Program-made: the position numbers and the translations under genes | Shown: positions 24,501-36,500 of the stretch, one piece after another | Layout: each line of letters starts with the position of its first letter | Position numbering within the stretch: the first letter of the stretch is position 1 | The notes under the pieces: model-generated | Database searches by the model: none | Told to the model about the DNA's origin: nothing | What the model saw: only the letters and a program-made list of their open reading frames with translations | NCBI GenBank assembly: GCA_009746045.1 | Contig: RPFO01001048.1 | Coordinates: 92,001 to 156,000 of the forward strand | Reading direction: 5' to 3' | Source: Mesostigma viride | Taxonomy: Eukaryota > Streptophyta > Mesostigmatophyceae > Mesostigmatales > Mesostigmataceae | DNA length: 64,000 nucleotides

Positions 24501-27500
24501 TATTGCAGTAGTAGCATACTATAATAAACCATATGTACTCTAGCTACTAGTACTATTGCAGAAGTAGCATACCAATATAAACCATATGCACTCTAGCTAC
24601 TAGTACTATTGCAGTAGTAGCATACTGTTATAAACCATGTACACTATAGATGCACACTGTATACACGGGTACGCACTTTAAGGTCCATCGCTCCTCACTT
24701 TGTAGCATTCCGACATTTTTTCGCTTTCCCCTTCACTACAAACAAATCTAGAAAAGGGGAACCTGCATCTTTAAATCCCCGCATGAGAAATCATCGGGGA
24801 AGGCCTCCAGCTTTCCCTGCTCGCCTTATTGTACCGATTTCGTGTACACATACTCCCTTCAAGGGGTTAACGGTTTAGGGATTAGGCTTTAGCGCAGGGT
24901 AGGGCATGTTTCCGGTGTGACCCACTCGCTCTAGTGTATCGAAACTATGCCATACCTTCCCCCCTACACAGGGCGCAGGGGTACCTCACCTCGTTGTGGG
25001 GCACACCTCACAGGCTCACACCTGACCAGCTCGTGCCAGTGCATCGAAGCTATATCTGATTTGAAAATGTAAAGAGGTCAAATATATGAAACGATTAAAT
25101 ATATTTTATGAGTCTGCGTATTATTAGCCATACATGTTATGATATTTGTGTCATGCATTCCCTGTACATAGGGTCAAGGGTTTTGGGTACTTTTGGGTTT
25201 AGCCGTTTAGGGTTCAACGCTGTGTCACCTCACCTCATGGGGGCAGGTCTCCAGCGTGACCAGCTCGCGCTCGATGGCCGCGTGCAGCGCCGACACCTCG
25301 GCCACCTTCTCGTCAAACGCCGACACCGCGTCCAGCAGGCGCGCCACGTAAGGGTCCAGCTCGTCCGACTCCCAGTAGAGGTGGGACACGCCTGTGGGCA
25401 GGGATGGGCAGGGGAGTGGGGCAGGGAGGAGGGTGGACATGGGGAGAGGGGGGGCAGTTCGGGGGGGCGAGCATGGTGGGTCAATGGCGGGATACAAGGT
25501 GGTCAGGGTGGAGAAAACGTTGGGGGGGAAGGTGAAGGGGAAGAAGACAAGTCCAGAGGAGGGGTGAGAGGAAGGGCTGTGGGGAACTGAGGGACTCAAG
25601 AGGGGTAAGGAGAAGACCGAGTGAGGAAAAGTAAGATGCGGAGGGGGGTGGAAACAGATAGGAAGGGTAGACGGTGTAGGAGGAGATGTAAACATTAGAA
25701 AGCATTATGCCCGGAGATGGCTTACACTCATTTGTCAATGTAAAAAAATTCAATTTTAATTTTAAAACTACCCGCTGAACGCCAGCGGCTTTCAAACCCT
25801 AGACAGTAGTATGCCCTACAGGCTCAGCGAGCTAGCCAACACAAAGCTAATTACACAAAGGTAGGAAAACTGACATGGTTTGAACTACCTACTTGAAGCT
25901 TCAAACCAAAGAACATCACAAACTCAAGCATGCTAGGGAAGCTGCTCCCACTGCTCCCCGCTAGCAGAACCCAAGCTGGGCTGATGCTGCAAATGTTGCC
26001 CTCATTTGCGGCAGTCATCCAGCCACTTGGCATCAGGATGTCCTCACCCACCTGCCTTGGCACACGCGCGCACAAGACGTGTGGCGCCCCCCCGAGTCCC
26101 ATCTCCGCGTTTCTCCATAAAATGATTTCCTAGTCACATCCCTAATTCCGTAGTCCTATCAGGTAGCAACTGCACGGATATCTGCAACTGTGGTTCATAG
26201 CATGTTGCTATGCTTTTTGCTTCATAGCTGCAATATCTGTACTCGCAAATCCAACGTGCCCTCTTCTTGTATTACCTTCCGCGATGACTGCCTGCACGTG
26301 CGCGTGCTGGCGCGCCACCAGCAGGGCCAGCTTCTCAGCGCTATCATCCGACACCGCCTTGGCAGCATCCGCACCACCGCCGGCCAACTGCTTGGGAGCG
26401 TCCGCGCTGTAGCCTCGTTCAAGCCGGCTGCATACCTGCCAGCACAGAAAAATAAAGGGCTCCCCAATCATTTGGTTAAAACCCTGCCTGACAGGAGAAA
26501 CCAAAGTGGCATCTTACCACCCGGAAACCATTTTTGAAGCCCTAGAAGATGCTAACCTATTCAACCACCGTGCACCCGTCTTCGATCCGCCACAGCAACG
26601 TGGGTTCATTCCACATCAGCCTTCCATCCTGCCGGTTGCGGGACATGACACAACATCCCCTAGGTTGACTCACACCGTGGTCTGATGGACATTATTGTTT
26701 TATATTCGCTTTGTGTGTCCATGTGTGTACTATTTGCATGTGCGTGTGTTTGTGCGCACCTGCAAGTGTGTGATCACGGACTCAAAGGCCGCACCTCCCA
26801 TCCAAGGCACCAGCTAGAAACAAGAGCTTTTGCAATAGCAGCCACATTTGCAAACATGGGAACCATAAGATCAACAACATGGACTTCAACAACAGCAATT
26901 AACTGTAAGATCAACAACATGGATCAGCAGCAGACTGCACTGCTCCATGAACGGCCGGACCATTTCCCTTGACAAATGCGCAGCAATTGTATAAATGTGA
27001 CCTGCTGCCTCTAAATCAAGTAGCAATACAGAAAAGAACACATGTGTGCCATGATCGGTTTTCAATGCAAGGCGTGACCAACTGGCATCAACAAGAGGCG
27101 ACACTATGCAGCTGTCCACCTTATGGGGAACCCTATGCTGCAATCCAAAAAAGCCATACCTTACATGCCACGGCGAGCTCTTGCCTACGTTAATCGCCCT
27201 GCGACGACTACTCATGCCACACAGGAATGAAACTTTAGATCGCCCAGCAATACCTGGTGGTAGCGGCGCAGGCACTCGGTGAGCATGACCACGGCGGAGT
27301 ACATGCGGCGGCCCTCCTCCGCCAGCGACTCGATGGCGTACGGCACGCGAAAGCCGAGCGAGAGCAGGTTGCGCACCTCCTGAGGGGGGGGGCAGGCGTG
27401 GAGCGTGGAGTCGTGGGTGGGGGATCCGCAAGTAGGTAATGTGTCACAAGTCAGAGGTGGAAAAGTAGCCAAGTGGACACGATGGAATGCATGGGGTGTT

Positions 27501-30500
27501 CACGTTTCTACTATTCTCACCACCACTACCACAACAGGTGTTTATTGCTCGAGCAAAAGAGCTCCATGTACTAGGGAAACATTCTTGGACCTTTCAACGT
27601 CCATTGTTTCCGTGTCCACGCCCCCACTAGCTGTTCATAAATTGAGACTCGGAAGAAACTCAGAAGAGTGTCCTGATGATAAGCATGCAGGATCGAACTC
27701 ACCCTCTAAAAGCAAAAGGACAGGATAACCGACACAAGGCGGTGGCAGTCCCCATCAGAGCATGGACGCCCTTCCTAGAACGAGTGGTGTGCAGCCAGTG
27801 AACTTGCACCCATTTCATACATTCACCCAGCCAGGTCCTTATGTGCACCCAGCCAGTCATAGATGCACCCTGCCCGTCCCAGATACACGATCAAGGCTGG
27901 CAAATCACCTTAAAGCGCACGCAGCCAACGGGCACACAGCAAGTTCCTACTTCTCCTCTTCACCTTGAACAGCTGCAGCATGCGCGGATCAAAGCGCACG
28001 TCCAGCACGAGGCGGGCCTCTCCCCCCACCAGCCGCTTCATGATCTCAAAGATGGGCCCCGACAGGTCGAACCGGATCGCCTCCGTGTCGCGCACCCATG
28101 CGTCAAATATCTGGGGGGAGGGGCACGGTAGCCAGGGAGTCAACGCTGAGTGAGGGGTTAACATACAAGGTTGATAGTAGTGAGGCGTAAGTGCCCCACT
28201 CAGGTACACAGATAGACTTAAAAAAGATTGCGCATGCGTGCACTCATCACACGGAAACAACGAAAGAGATCAAGGGAGGAAGGGGGGCAGCCAAAATAAA
28301 TGGCATGCACCATATATATTTCGCTAGCGATTTCCATTTCCAAGTACTAGGTAAAGAACTACGGCAATACTACTATAATTTTACTACACCGAGAAGCCAC
28401 CCGTTTAGCGGCCAACTTACGAACCAAGATAACTCCAACAAAGGCCCATTAACATATTTACCGTTTGGCTTCCCACCACCTTCTGCTAACATTTACCAGA
28501 GAATCGATCGCAGCAAGCTTATAACCCATAAATAAATAATAAATGACGTTTGAGTTGCCCTGTGGAGAAGAAGCTCGCACCTCTTGCACGTTGAGCTTGC
28601 GGCTGAAGTTCTCAAAATCACGCTTCAGCTTCTGCCCCTCCATGTGCTGCTCCCACACGTCACCCAGCACAATCTCCACGCGGTGCATTAGGCTGCTCAG
28701 CCGGCGGTCAAAGTTCTTGGCCCACAGGATCGCTCCTGAGGTGGGGAACAGAGTGGCAGGGGGGAAGGGAGGGGGGGAAACGACCGAGTCAGGTCAGCAT
28801 CATGGTAGTCAGGGCCTAATTATTCTTATACTATAACTAGTACTAGTACATCGTTTGGTGTGCTGGTTGAGGTTCATGTGTGTGGCAGAGGGGTGAGCCA
28901 CCTAGGGTGACTGCGAAGTAACCGAAGCGCGCATTTGCCGTGATGTGTGAGTGACATGGCACTTTGGGAAAACTACGCAAAAACACTTGGATGATAAATA
29001 AAGGAGATGGCTTGCAGGCACATCTCTTCAGGGGTCTTACGGTGCCATCTGATGGACACACGCTGCATGCTTCTGTTTTCCTGCCCTCCCAGGCAGGGCA
29101 GGGCACCCCAACAACAGCCACTCTAAAAAAACAAATGCAAGCTCATCAATACCAGCCAGTGTGCTACGCACCTCGCCGCATGCTAGTACCAACCTGTGCG
29201 CTAGTCAACACTCCCGCGTTCTGGACGGACATGATTGAAGATGAAAAATGCATGTGGAATCAGGAGGGGGTACATGTGTATGCCCACGCTAAAATACTGT
29301 AGGGTACATGCGTATATATAAGTAATAGGGTACATGTGTATGCCCAACCTAAAATAGGATATATACATATCTGCCGCAACTTTGTAGCTGTGCGCCACGG
29401 TGCGGGCTAGATGGGGCAGTGCCCTATGGCAGAACATCTAACAAGCAACCTCACATAAAAGTGGGAGGGAGGGGGGGGCACCCACCTGACACCGGGGGAA
29501 TGTCGCGCAGGTCGCTCACGGAGTGTGCCTGCGATCCCTCATAGCGCAGGCGGAACTTGTCCTGCAGCGCGGCAATGTCTGTGATGAGGAATGGTAAACA
29601 GACAAAATGTTTAAGTGTGTCATGCTGTGGTTAGTGAGAAGGGGCAACACGACATGGCTTAGTGCCCGGTAAGGTACAAAAAGCAGACATATGGCTGTCC
29701 AAAAGATGGCTGAGGGTCCGAGCATAGTGGCGCGCGTGCATAGGCATCGCTTTGGGAGCCGGGCCACACTATTTCTGACCAAGAACTGGCGCGCAACAGC
29801 TAGCAAATGAGTTAGCAACAGAACACACAACTTTACAGTAGTACCGATCTGGTAGATAATGGCTCGCCCATCCATCAAGCCAATAGGAAATGCGAGCAAC
29901 AATACCAAGAAGTGAATCGTGAGCTTTTCACTGGACATGTTTTCTGCAGCCTGGTCACTGATGCCGCGCACGCACCATCCTTGACGGTCTTCATCAGCCT
30001 GCTTTGGTACTCCTGGATCGCTCCACGGATCTGCACGGCACAGACGCAGCGTGCCATGAAAAGCCAAGGCACGTGTGAGCGAGCCAGGGAGCTGCGATGT
30101 CAAGCAAAATCCACTAACAAGAAAAAAACTAAACTAAAACACATACTTCGCTTGTGAGGTGAAAATACTTTATTTGAAAAGCTACTTAGGAGGCTGGGAT
30201 GGCATACGTTCTGGAATAGGCATTAGCCGGTGCCAAATGGAACCCCTACATAGTACTGGGCACGGCAAACCTATGGTGCGAGCCACAACTGCACCGCAGG
30301 ACAGGTGACACGCAGCAGCGCATAAACACCAGTGTGGCTGACATAGTCATGGGCAAAATGATTACTACTCGCTCTACATAACAAGGCGACAACCTTAAAA
30401 CAAGTCCAGCAGATCGTGGCTCACCCTTGGCAAGCCACACCTGTCCTGGCATAGTTCCTGCACAAAGCCCCCACCATAGCATGTCCCGCTGGTCAACCAA

Positions 30501-33500
30501 CACTCGCCTTTTGAATGCCTTGGGTATTGGGTCATGGGGCGACAATCTTGGAGCGAGTTTATGTCGCCCCCCGCCCCCCCATCCACCCACCCAAGTGGGC
30601 GTAAGGGGTTTTGAGGGCTTAAAACCATCAAACCCTGGGCTAAGGAGAGGAGTGGGGTGGGGTGGGGTGGGGTGGGGTGGGGGCGGAAACTATTCCCCAA
30701 AATGGGAAGGAGGAAGTCGCCATCCTCAAAGCCCCCGCCCCTCCCAAAATGGACCTGGGGGATGAAGGGGGTTAAAACCTTCCCACCCCCACGTACACTC
30801 AGCTAAGAACTGTGCCTTTCACCGACCACATGACTGCTGCTTGCCCTCTCCATTTCTCGGTGTACTCCAAAAGCCTTCTCGCAACCATAGCTTTCTTCAT
30901 GAACTAGCCTTGACCCTAAAATGCAATCAAAATACGAATGGAGTCCCCTACGATTGAAACGCACCTGCACCACCTAACCTGGGGGGGTAAGGGATCCATG
31001 CACACAACATAGAAGCGTAGAACCCACAGAACAACCGAGCCCCGACACCGGGCACCACTGGCCATCCCTTGGAACGTTTGGTATCCCTGGGCATCACGAC
31101 AACAAGTGGTTTTCTTTAGCCAGCTGTGCACTATTCAAAACCTTGTGTTGCCATGGCCGACTATGGATTGGCGAGGCAACCACGTTACACATTGGTACCT
31201 CACATTGCCTTCCATCCCACAAACCGTTTTAGCTACCCCCAGATAGCCTCTGTCACCTCGGTAGACTCTAAAGCCTGTATGGCCTGTTTTCTCCCACTGT
31301 AAAGCCCAGGGGGTCAGTTAAGCACGGTGTGGCCCACGGCCGCAAGAACAACACGCTGTACCCACCCTTGGCCGGAAGAAAAGCACCCTGTACCCACCCT
31401 TGGCCGGAAGAAAAGCACGCTGTACCCACCCTTGGCCGGAAGAAGAGAACGTTGTAGCGCTGGAAGATGCCAAACATCTCGTTGGCGCTGACCGCCGCGT
31501 CCAGCGCGCGCCGCATGGTGGCCACAACCAGCCGCTCCACATGGTCCACTTTGGCGTCATACGCGCCCATGACGCCCTCCCACGCGTCCTGCCCTTCCTT
31601 GGACGTGTCCAGCAGGTCTGCCTTGCACACCATCGAGTACGCGTCCTCCAGCTCAGATAGCGCTGCTGTGGACGTCACGGAGGAGGAGGAAGGGATGCCT
31701 GCCGTGGAGGGGGCCAGGTCGGAGGGGATCACAGGGGCGCGGGCGGCACCGGGGTCGGTCGCAGGGAGCACCTGGCCGATGACCAGACGCAGCTTGGCGT
31801 GCTGCCACGGGGTGGGGGGGGTGGGGGGGTGGGAGGCAGAACGTGGGAAGAGGGCAGATGAGAGGGGATAGCAAGTGGGAGGAGGCAGGACGGATGGGTG
31901 GATTGTGGTGCAGGGACAAGTAGACAAGGCCGCACAGACACGCGAGACGATTCCTGGAGTAGTCATGTATCGGAGGCAGACCTGTGATACTGGGTGCCGA
32001 ACCGACGCAGCTCACCCCTATTTCAAACACGAGACCAGGGCAATCATCAGTTCCCAGCACCCCGCCTATCAGCATGGCCACCGAGCGAAGCCTTCGGGGG
32101 AAAAAAATATATAAAAAGGGAAGACAGGGCGGGCAGCGACAGGCCCGCAAAACCCACCTGTGTGCGGAACGTCAGCAGCGCCCGCAGCCGGTCCCGCAGC
32201 GGCGCCAACGAGGACTGCATGGGCGGCAGGTGGCGGTCGGCGCCGCGCCGCCGCGACAAATCCGTGGCCAGCCGCCGCAGCTGGCCCACCTGCTCCTCCC
32301 AAAACTCCTGCACGCGAACCATCTCCTCGGCCAGCAAACGGAACGCCTCGAAGGGCAGCTCCATCACCTTCTTGGCCTCAAGGAAGGCGCGCACGAGCTG
32401 CAGGCCGATGTCGCGGGTGAGCGCGTCCAGCACCTGGCGGGGTTGGGGGTGCGAGAGGGCAGGTTGGGTATCGTGGTGGTCGAGGGCAGTTATTGGGGTG
32501 GTTGGCTATGTGGCTCAGATGGACATGGCTCTGGACTAGAGCGTGCCCAGATGCGCGCATGCAGTGACGTGTTCAAGACAAGTTGGTCGAGAGAAGCTAT
32601 CGTACACTAGTTATATCGTGGGTTGGCTTGTCAATATTATACAATCGACTGCGTCCAGACACTGGAGTTGATGGTGCCAACACGATGGTACGCATGTAAA
32701 AAATGTCAACAAGTTGAGTTGCTCTCCTAAGTGTCTTAACAGTCGGGTCACTGTCACTGGGCTGAAAAGTCAAACATAACAGTGGTTCAGGATTAAAAAC
32801 ATCAGGACTAAAAATGAAGGGGGTATGGACCCTTCGGTACCCCCCACTGAACCTCCCACCTTGGTGCCTCAATACCCCTTTCCTTTACCCTGCCTGCATC
32901 AGTCAGACACTCCGTCCGTTTATTCCCACGCCGGTTCCCTGACAGAGTGATTACTAGTGGAGCCCTACCTGCATGCTGCGCCGTATCGGGTCGAACCCGG
33001 ACGCCAGCAGCAAAGACCCCTTCTCTAGAGTGGACAGCGCGGGCAGGCGGCGGCGCATGTGGCTGGCGATGTGAGCCATGGCGGGCATCATCTGCTCGAT
33101 CTCGGTGACGGACAGCAGCTCGTGGATGGGGAAGTCCTTCACCAGGTGGTTGACCACCGACACACGCTCGCGCGCCTCTCGCAGGCCCGTCTCTGTCTCA
33201 AAGGCCTTGGTTGCGTGGAAACGGCGCGCCTGCTTGAGGATGGCCAGCGTCAGCTCTGAAAGGGCGGGGGTAGGGGGGGGGGGGGGAGAGAAGAGCAAGT
33301 AGGGACATATGATTTTCAGAAAGGAGGGGGGAGAGGGGATAAATGGTTTTGCATTAGAACAAGAACGTGCAAGAGGCAAAAGGGGGGGCATCTAAGGAGG
33401 GGTAGGGGAAAGAAAAAGGCTGCATGCACCAGACGGACAGACGCACTGAAGACTGACACACCTGCCTCAGAAAAAAGTCGTGCAGGAAACTTGGTGCGCT

Positions 33501-36500
33501 GGAATGTATCAGGCTATTATATGCCGTTCACAGGAACTTTGATGACCTCGACGCTCAAGCATATGTCTTTAATCTTTAATTAAAAGTTAAAAGTTCGTGC
33601 ATGCAAATGGAATCAGACCATGCAGCAGGGCAGTGGCGGTGCGGGACTTGCTTTCCCATCAACACTTTGGCCAGGAGAAGTTAATCATGCCGATACAGCA
33701 CCATTTTAACACTGGGGGGTTTCTTGTCTCCAGCCTAAAAAATCACCAGCACAGCGCCCAACACATGAGGTATACACAACCTAAAGTTTCCTGTCCCCCA
33801 CGCATCCACTCCCCCACGCATCCACTCCCCCACGCATCCACTCCCCCACGCATCCACTCGCCCACGCATCCACTCGCCCACGCGTCCAGTCGCCCACCCA
33901 TCCACTCGCCCACCCATCCACTCGCCCACCCATCCACTCGCCCGCCCACCAATCCACTCGCCCACCCATCCACTCACCCACCCATCCACTCGCCCACCCA
34001 TCCACTCGGCCACTCAGCGCATGCCAACCCAGGAGCTCAACCTTCCACGCACCTATCTCGGGGGTGTTGAGCTGCTGCTCGATCGCCCCGAGTGCATGCT
34101 CCAACCCGCCCCAGAAGCTCAGCTCCTGCAGTGCTGTGCCGGACGAAGCATCCCTGGCAGGTGTGATGGTGGGGATAAACAGCACGTCGATGATGCATGG
34201 GCATTAGCACCACCATTGACACAGAAGGTTCTGCAAATGCATGGGGTGTGGTCAGGGAGCCTCCACAACTGCCTTTTAATCAAGAATGACCGTTTCCTGG
34301 TTATGAGATACATCAAAAGTGGTGCCCTCACAATTATTTATGCTACTAAAACTTCTTGAAATGTAATTATTACAAACGTTTGGACGAAAATATCACTTCA
34401 CTGTTGTCAATAAAAACCTCCTCATCGTGTCTAAAGAAGCAGCACACTAGGAAAGCAAGGCCGTTTAGTTGACCAAGCAAATTAATTGTGCACATGAGTG
34501 AAAGAGTGGGTGGTATTGCTGCACAAGCACTCACAGCCCTAAAAGAAAAACAATGAAACTTCAGAAAAGTAATCATGTTTGTGCAAGAGGGCAATACTGG
34601 GTAGATGTGCACCCCTCACCTCTGTAGGCGGGTGACCTTCTGGATCTCCAGGATCCATCGGTTGAGCCCCTTCTGCAGCGAGTTGAGGAAATGCGGGTCT
34701 GAGGCCATCTCACCAAGGTCCTCCACACGCAGCCGCACGCCCTGCGCCTTGCACTGCGCGGATGGCCACACCAAGGGGGTGATGGGGCAAGGGGATGGTG
34801 GAACCACAGGGGCAACCCTAGATAAGGCATGTCAAGGCAGCCAGGCACAGGTTGCATTATCTCTCCCATACTAGTACTAGTACTTCCAAGAGATTAACTT
34901 CCCTTGGGCCGCATTCTCAACCCCTGCAACCAACATCGGCCGATGGGATGATGACCTTGGTACCCTATCGCCAGCTCCTAATCTCTGGGCCTGCATGGGG
35001 CTGATATAGAAATGTAATTAACCCAACTTTTCTTAACTTGACAGTGCAGCTACAGTGCTTTAACCCGGCACGGCGTACCTCGGGCGCACTTTTCTGACCC
35101 AGACCCAGAGGCCAAATCACCTAGTCATTAGGAGTAAGATGACTTTCACATGTTCTCTCGACACTTACAAGATGACTTTCACATGTTCTCTCGACACTTA
35201 CTACTGGCCTAACAAATACAAAGCATGTATACTAAGCATGAGAACACTCCGCCCCCCCCCCCCAAAAGGACTAAAAGCACTATTAAAAAAAGCAGTTAAC
35301 AAAGCGTCTACCTTGGCCGACATTTATTATTAGAAGTATAATTCAATGTTTTAGTCAGCATATGATCTTATTTTCACCTTGGCAGCAACACACATCCTAC
35401 CAGCCTACCTTACTGTTATACATTGATAGCTATTACTAGCATTTACTATATTTTTTTTCAAACCTGTATCTGTTACCTTTGCAGCAATGGCCTTGATGTC
35501 GGGGTCTACAGCCAGCACCACGCGCGGGATCTCCACATTGTCCTGGCACTGGCGCAGTGACACGTCCAGCTCCTCCAGCTTGCGGCGTGTGCTGGGGATG
35601 CCTGCGCACACCACGTGCCGAGAACATGGTGCGTGGGCCCGTGCCAGGTGTGCCACGCGTGCGAGGGACAAGTGGAACAAAAGGGCAGGATGAGGAGCGG
35701 GCCAAGTGGGGAACTCTCCATGACAACTCCATGGTCGACCTGTCGTAAGATGGTTGGTATGTCCGATGTGACCGATGTGTGGTAAGCGTGTGAGATGAGA
35801 GGACAGGATGGTAACGAGAGAATTTCTCCTGTGTGGACGGGGCCTCCACCGACATCCAAGCAGGCCAGCTCTGATAAGACCTACAGACACATTATGTGCC
35901 ATGTGGTACATTGGAGAGGAGCATCAAGTTAACTTTTTCGCTCTTTAATTGTTAATTGGTTCATGACAGTTTATCAAAGGGGCAGTTAACCAGATGAAGT
36001 GGCAGGTGACAAGCACCATATGGAGGCCATGGGCATATCGGGCAAGCTCAGAAAGCGTTGGTCTAGCAACCATTCGCGAGATTCAACAGGTCACCTGAAA
36101 CTAGGTTTTGTGGTAAGGGACCGCATGGCTCATGTTTGCATTCCCAATGCCTCATGCCTGTATTGCGATAACACAGTTAACTCCAGAATCGCTCAATATT
36201 CCATGAAAATGGCAAAGTTATGACGTTATCCACTAAAGCGGCCTTTTCATGCACATAAGTGAACAGTACAATGGCCAAATGACACATTTGTCCTTGTTTG
36301 GATGGATGGCATGCATGGCCATGTGTCCGTGCCTGTCGCATGGCGAAAAACTGCTGGAGCAAATGATTCAAACTGGTTTGAGTGTTTTTCTAAAGAAAAA
36401 GTCGCACAGCAAAAAACTCGTTACGTAGTAAAACTACTGCTTACAGGCAAGACAACAGAGAGCAGCATGGGAGTTCAAGGAAGGACTGTGAGGAATAGCA

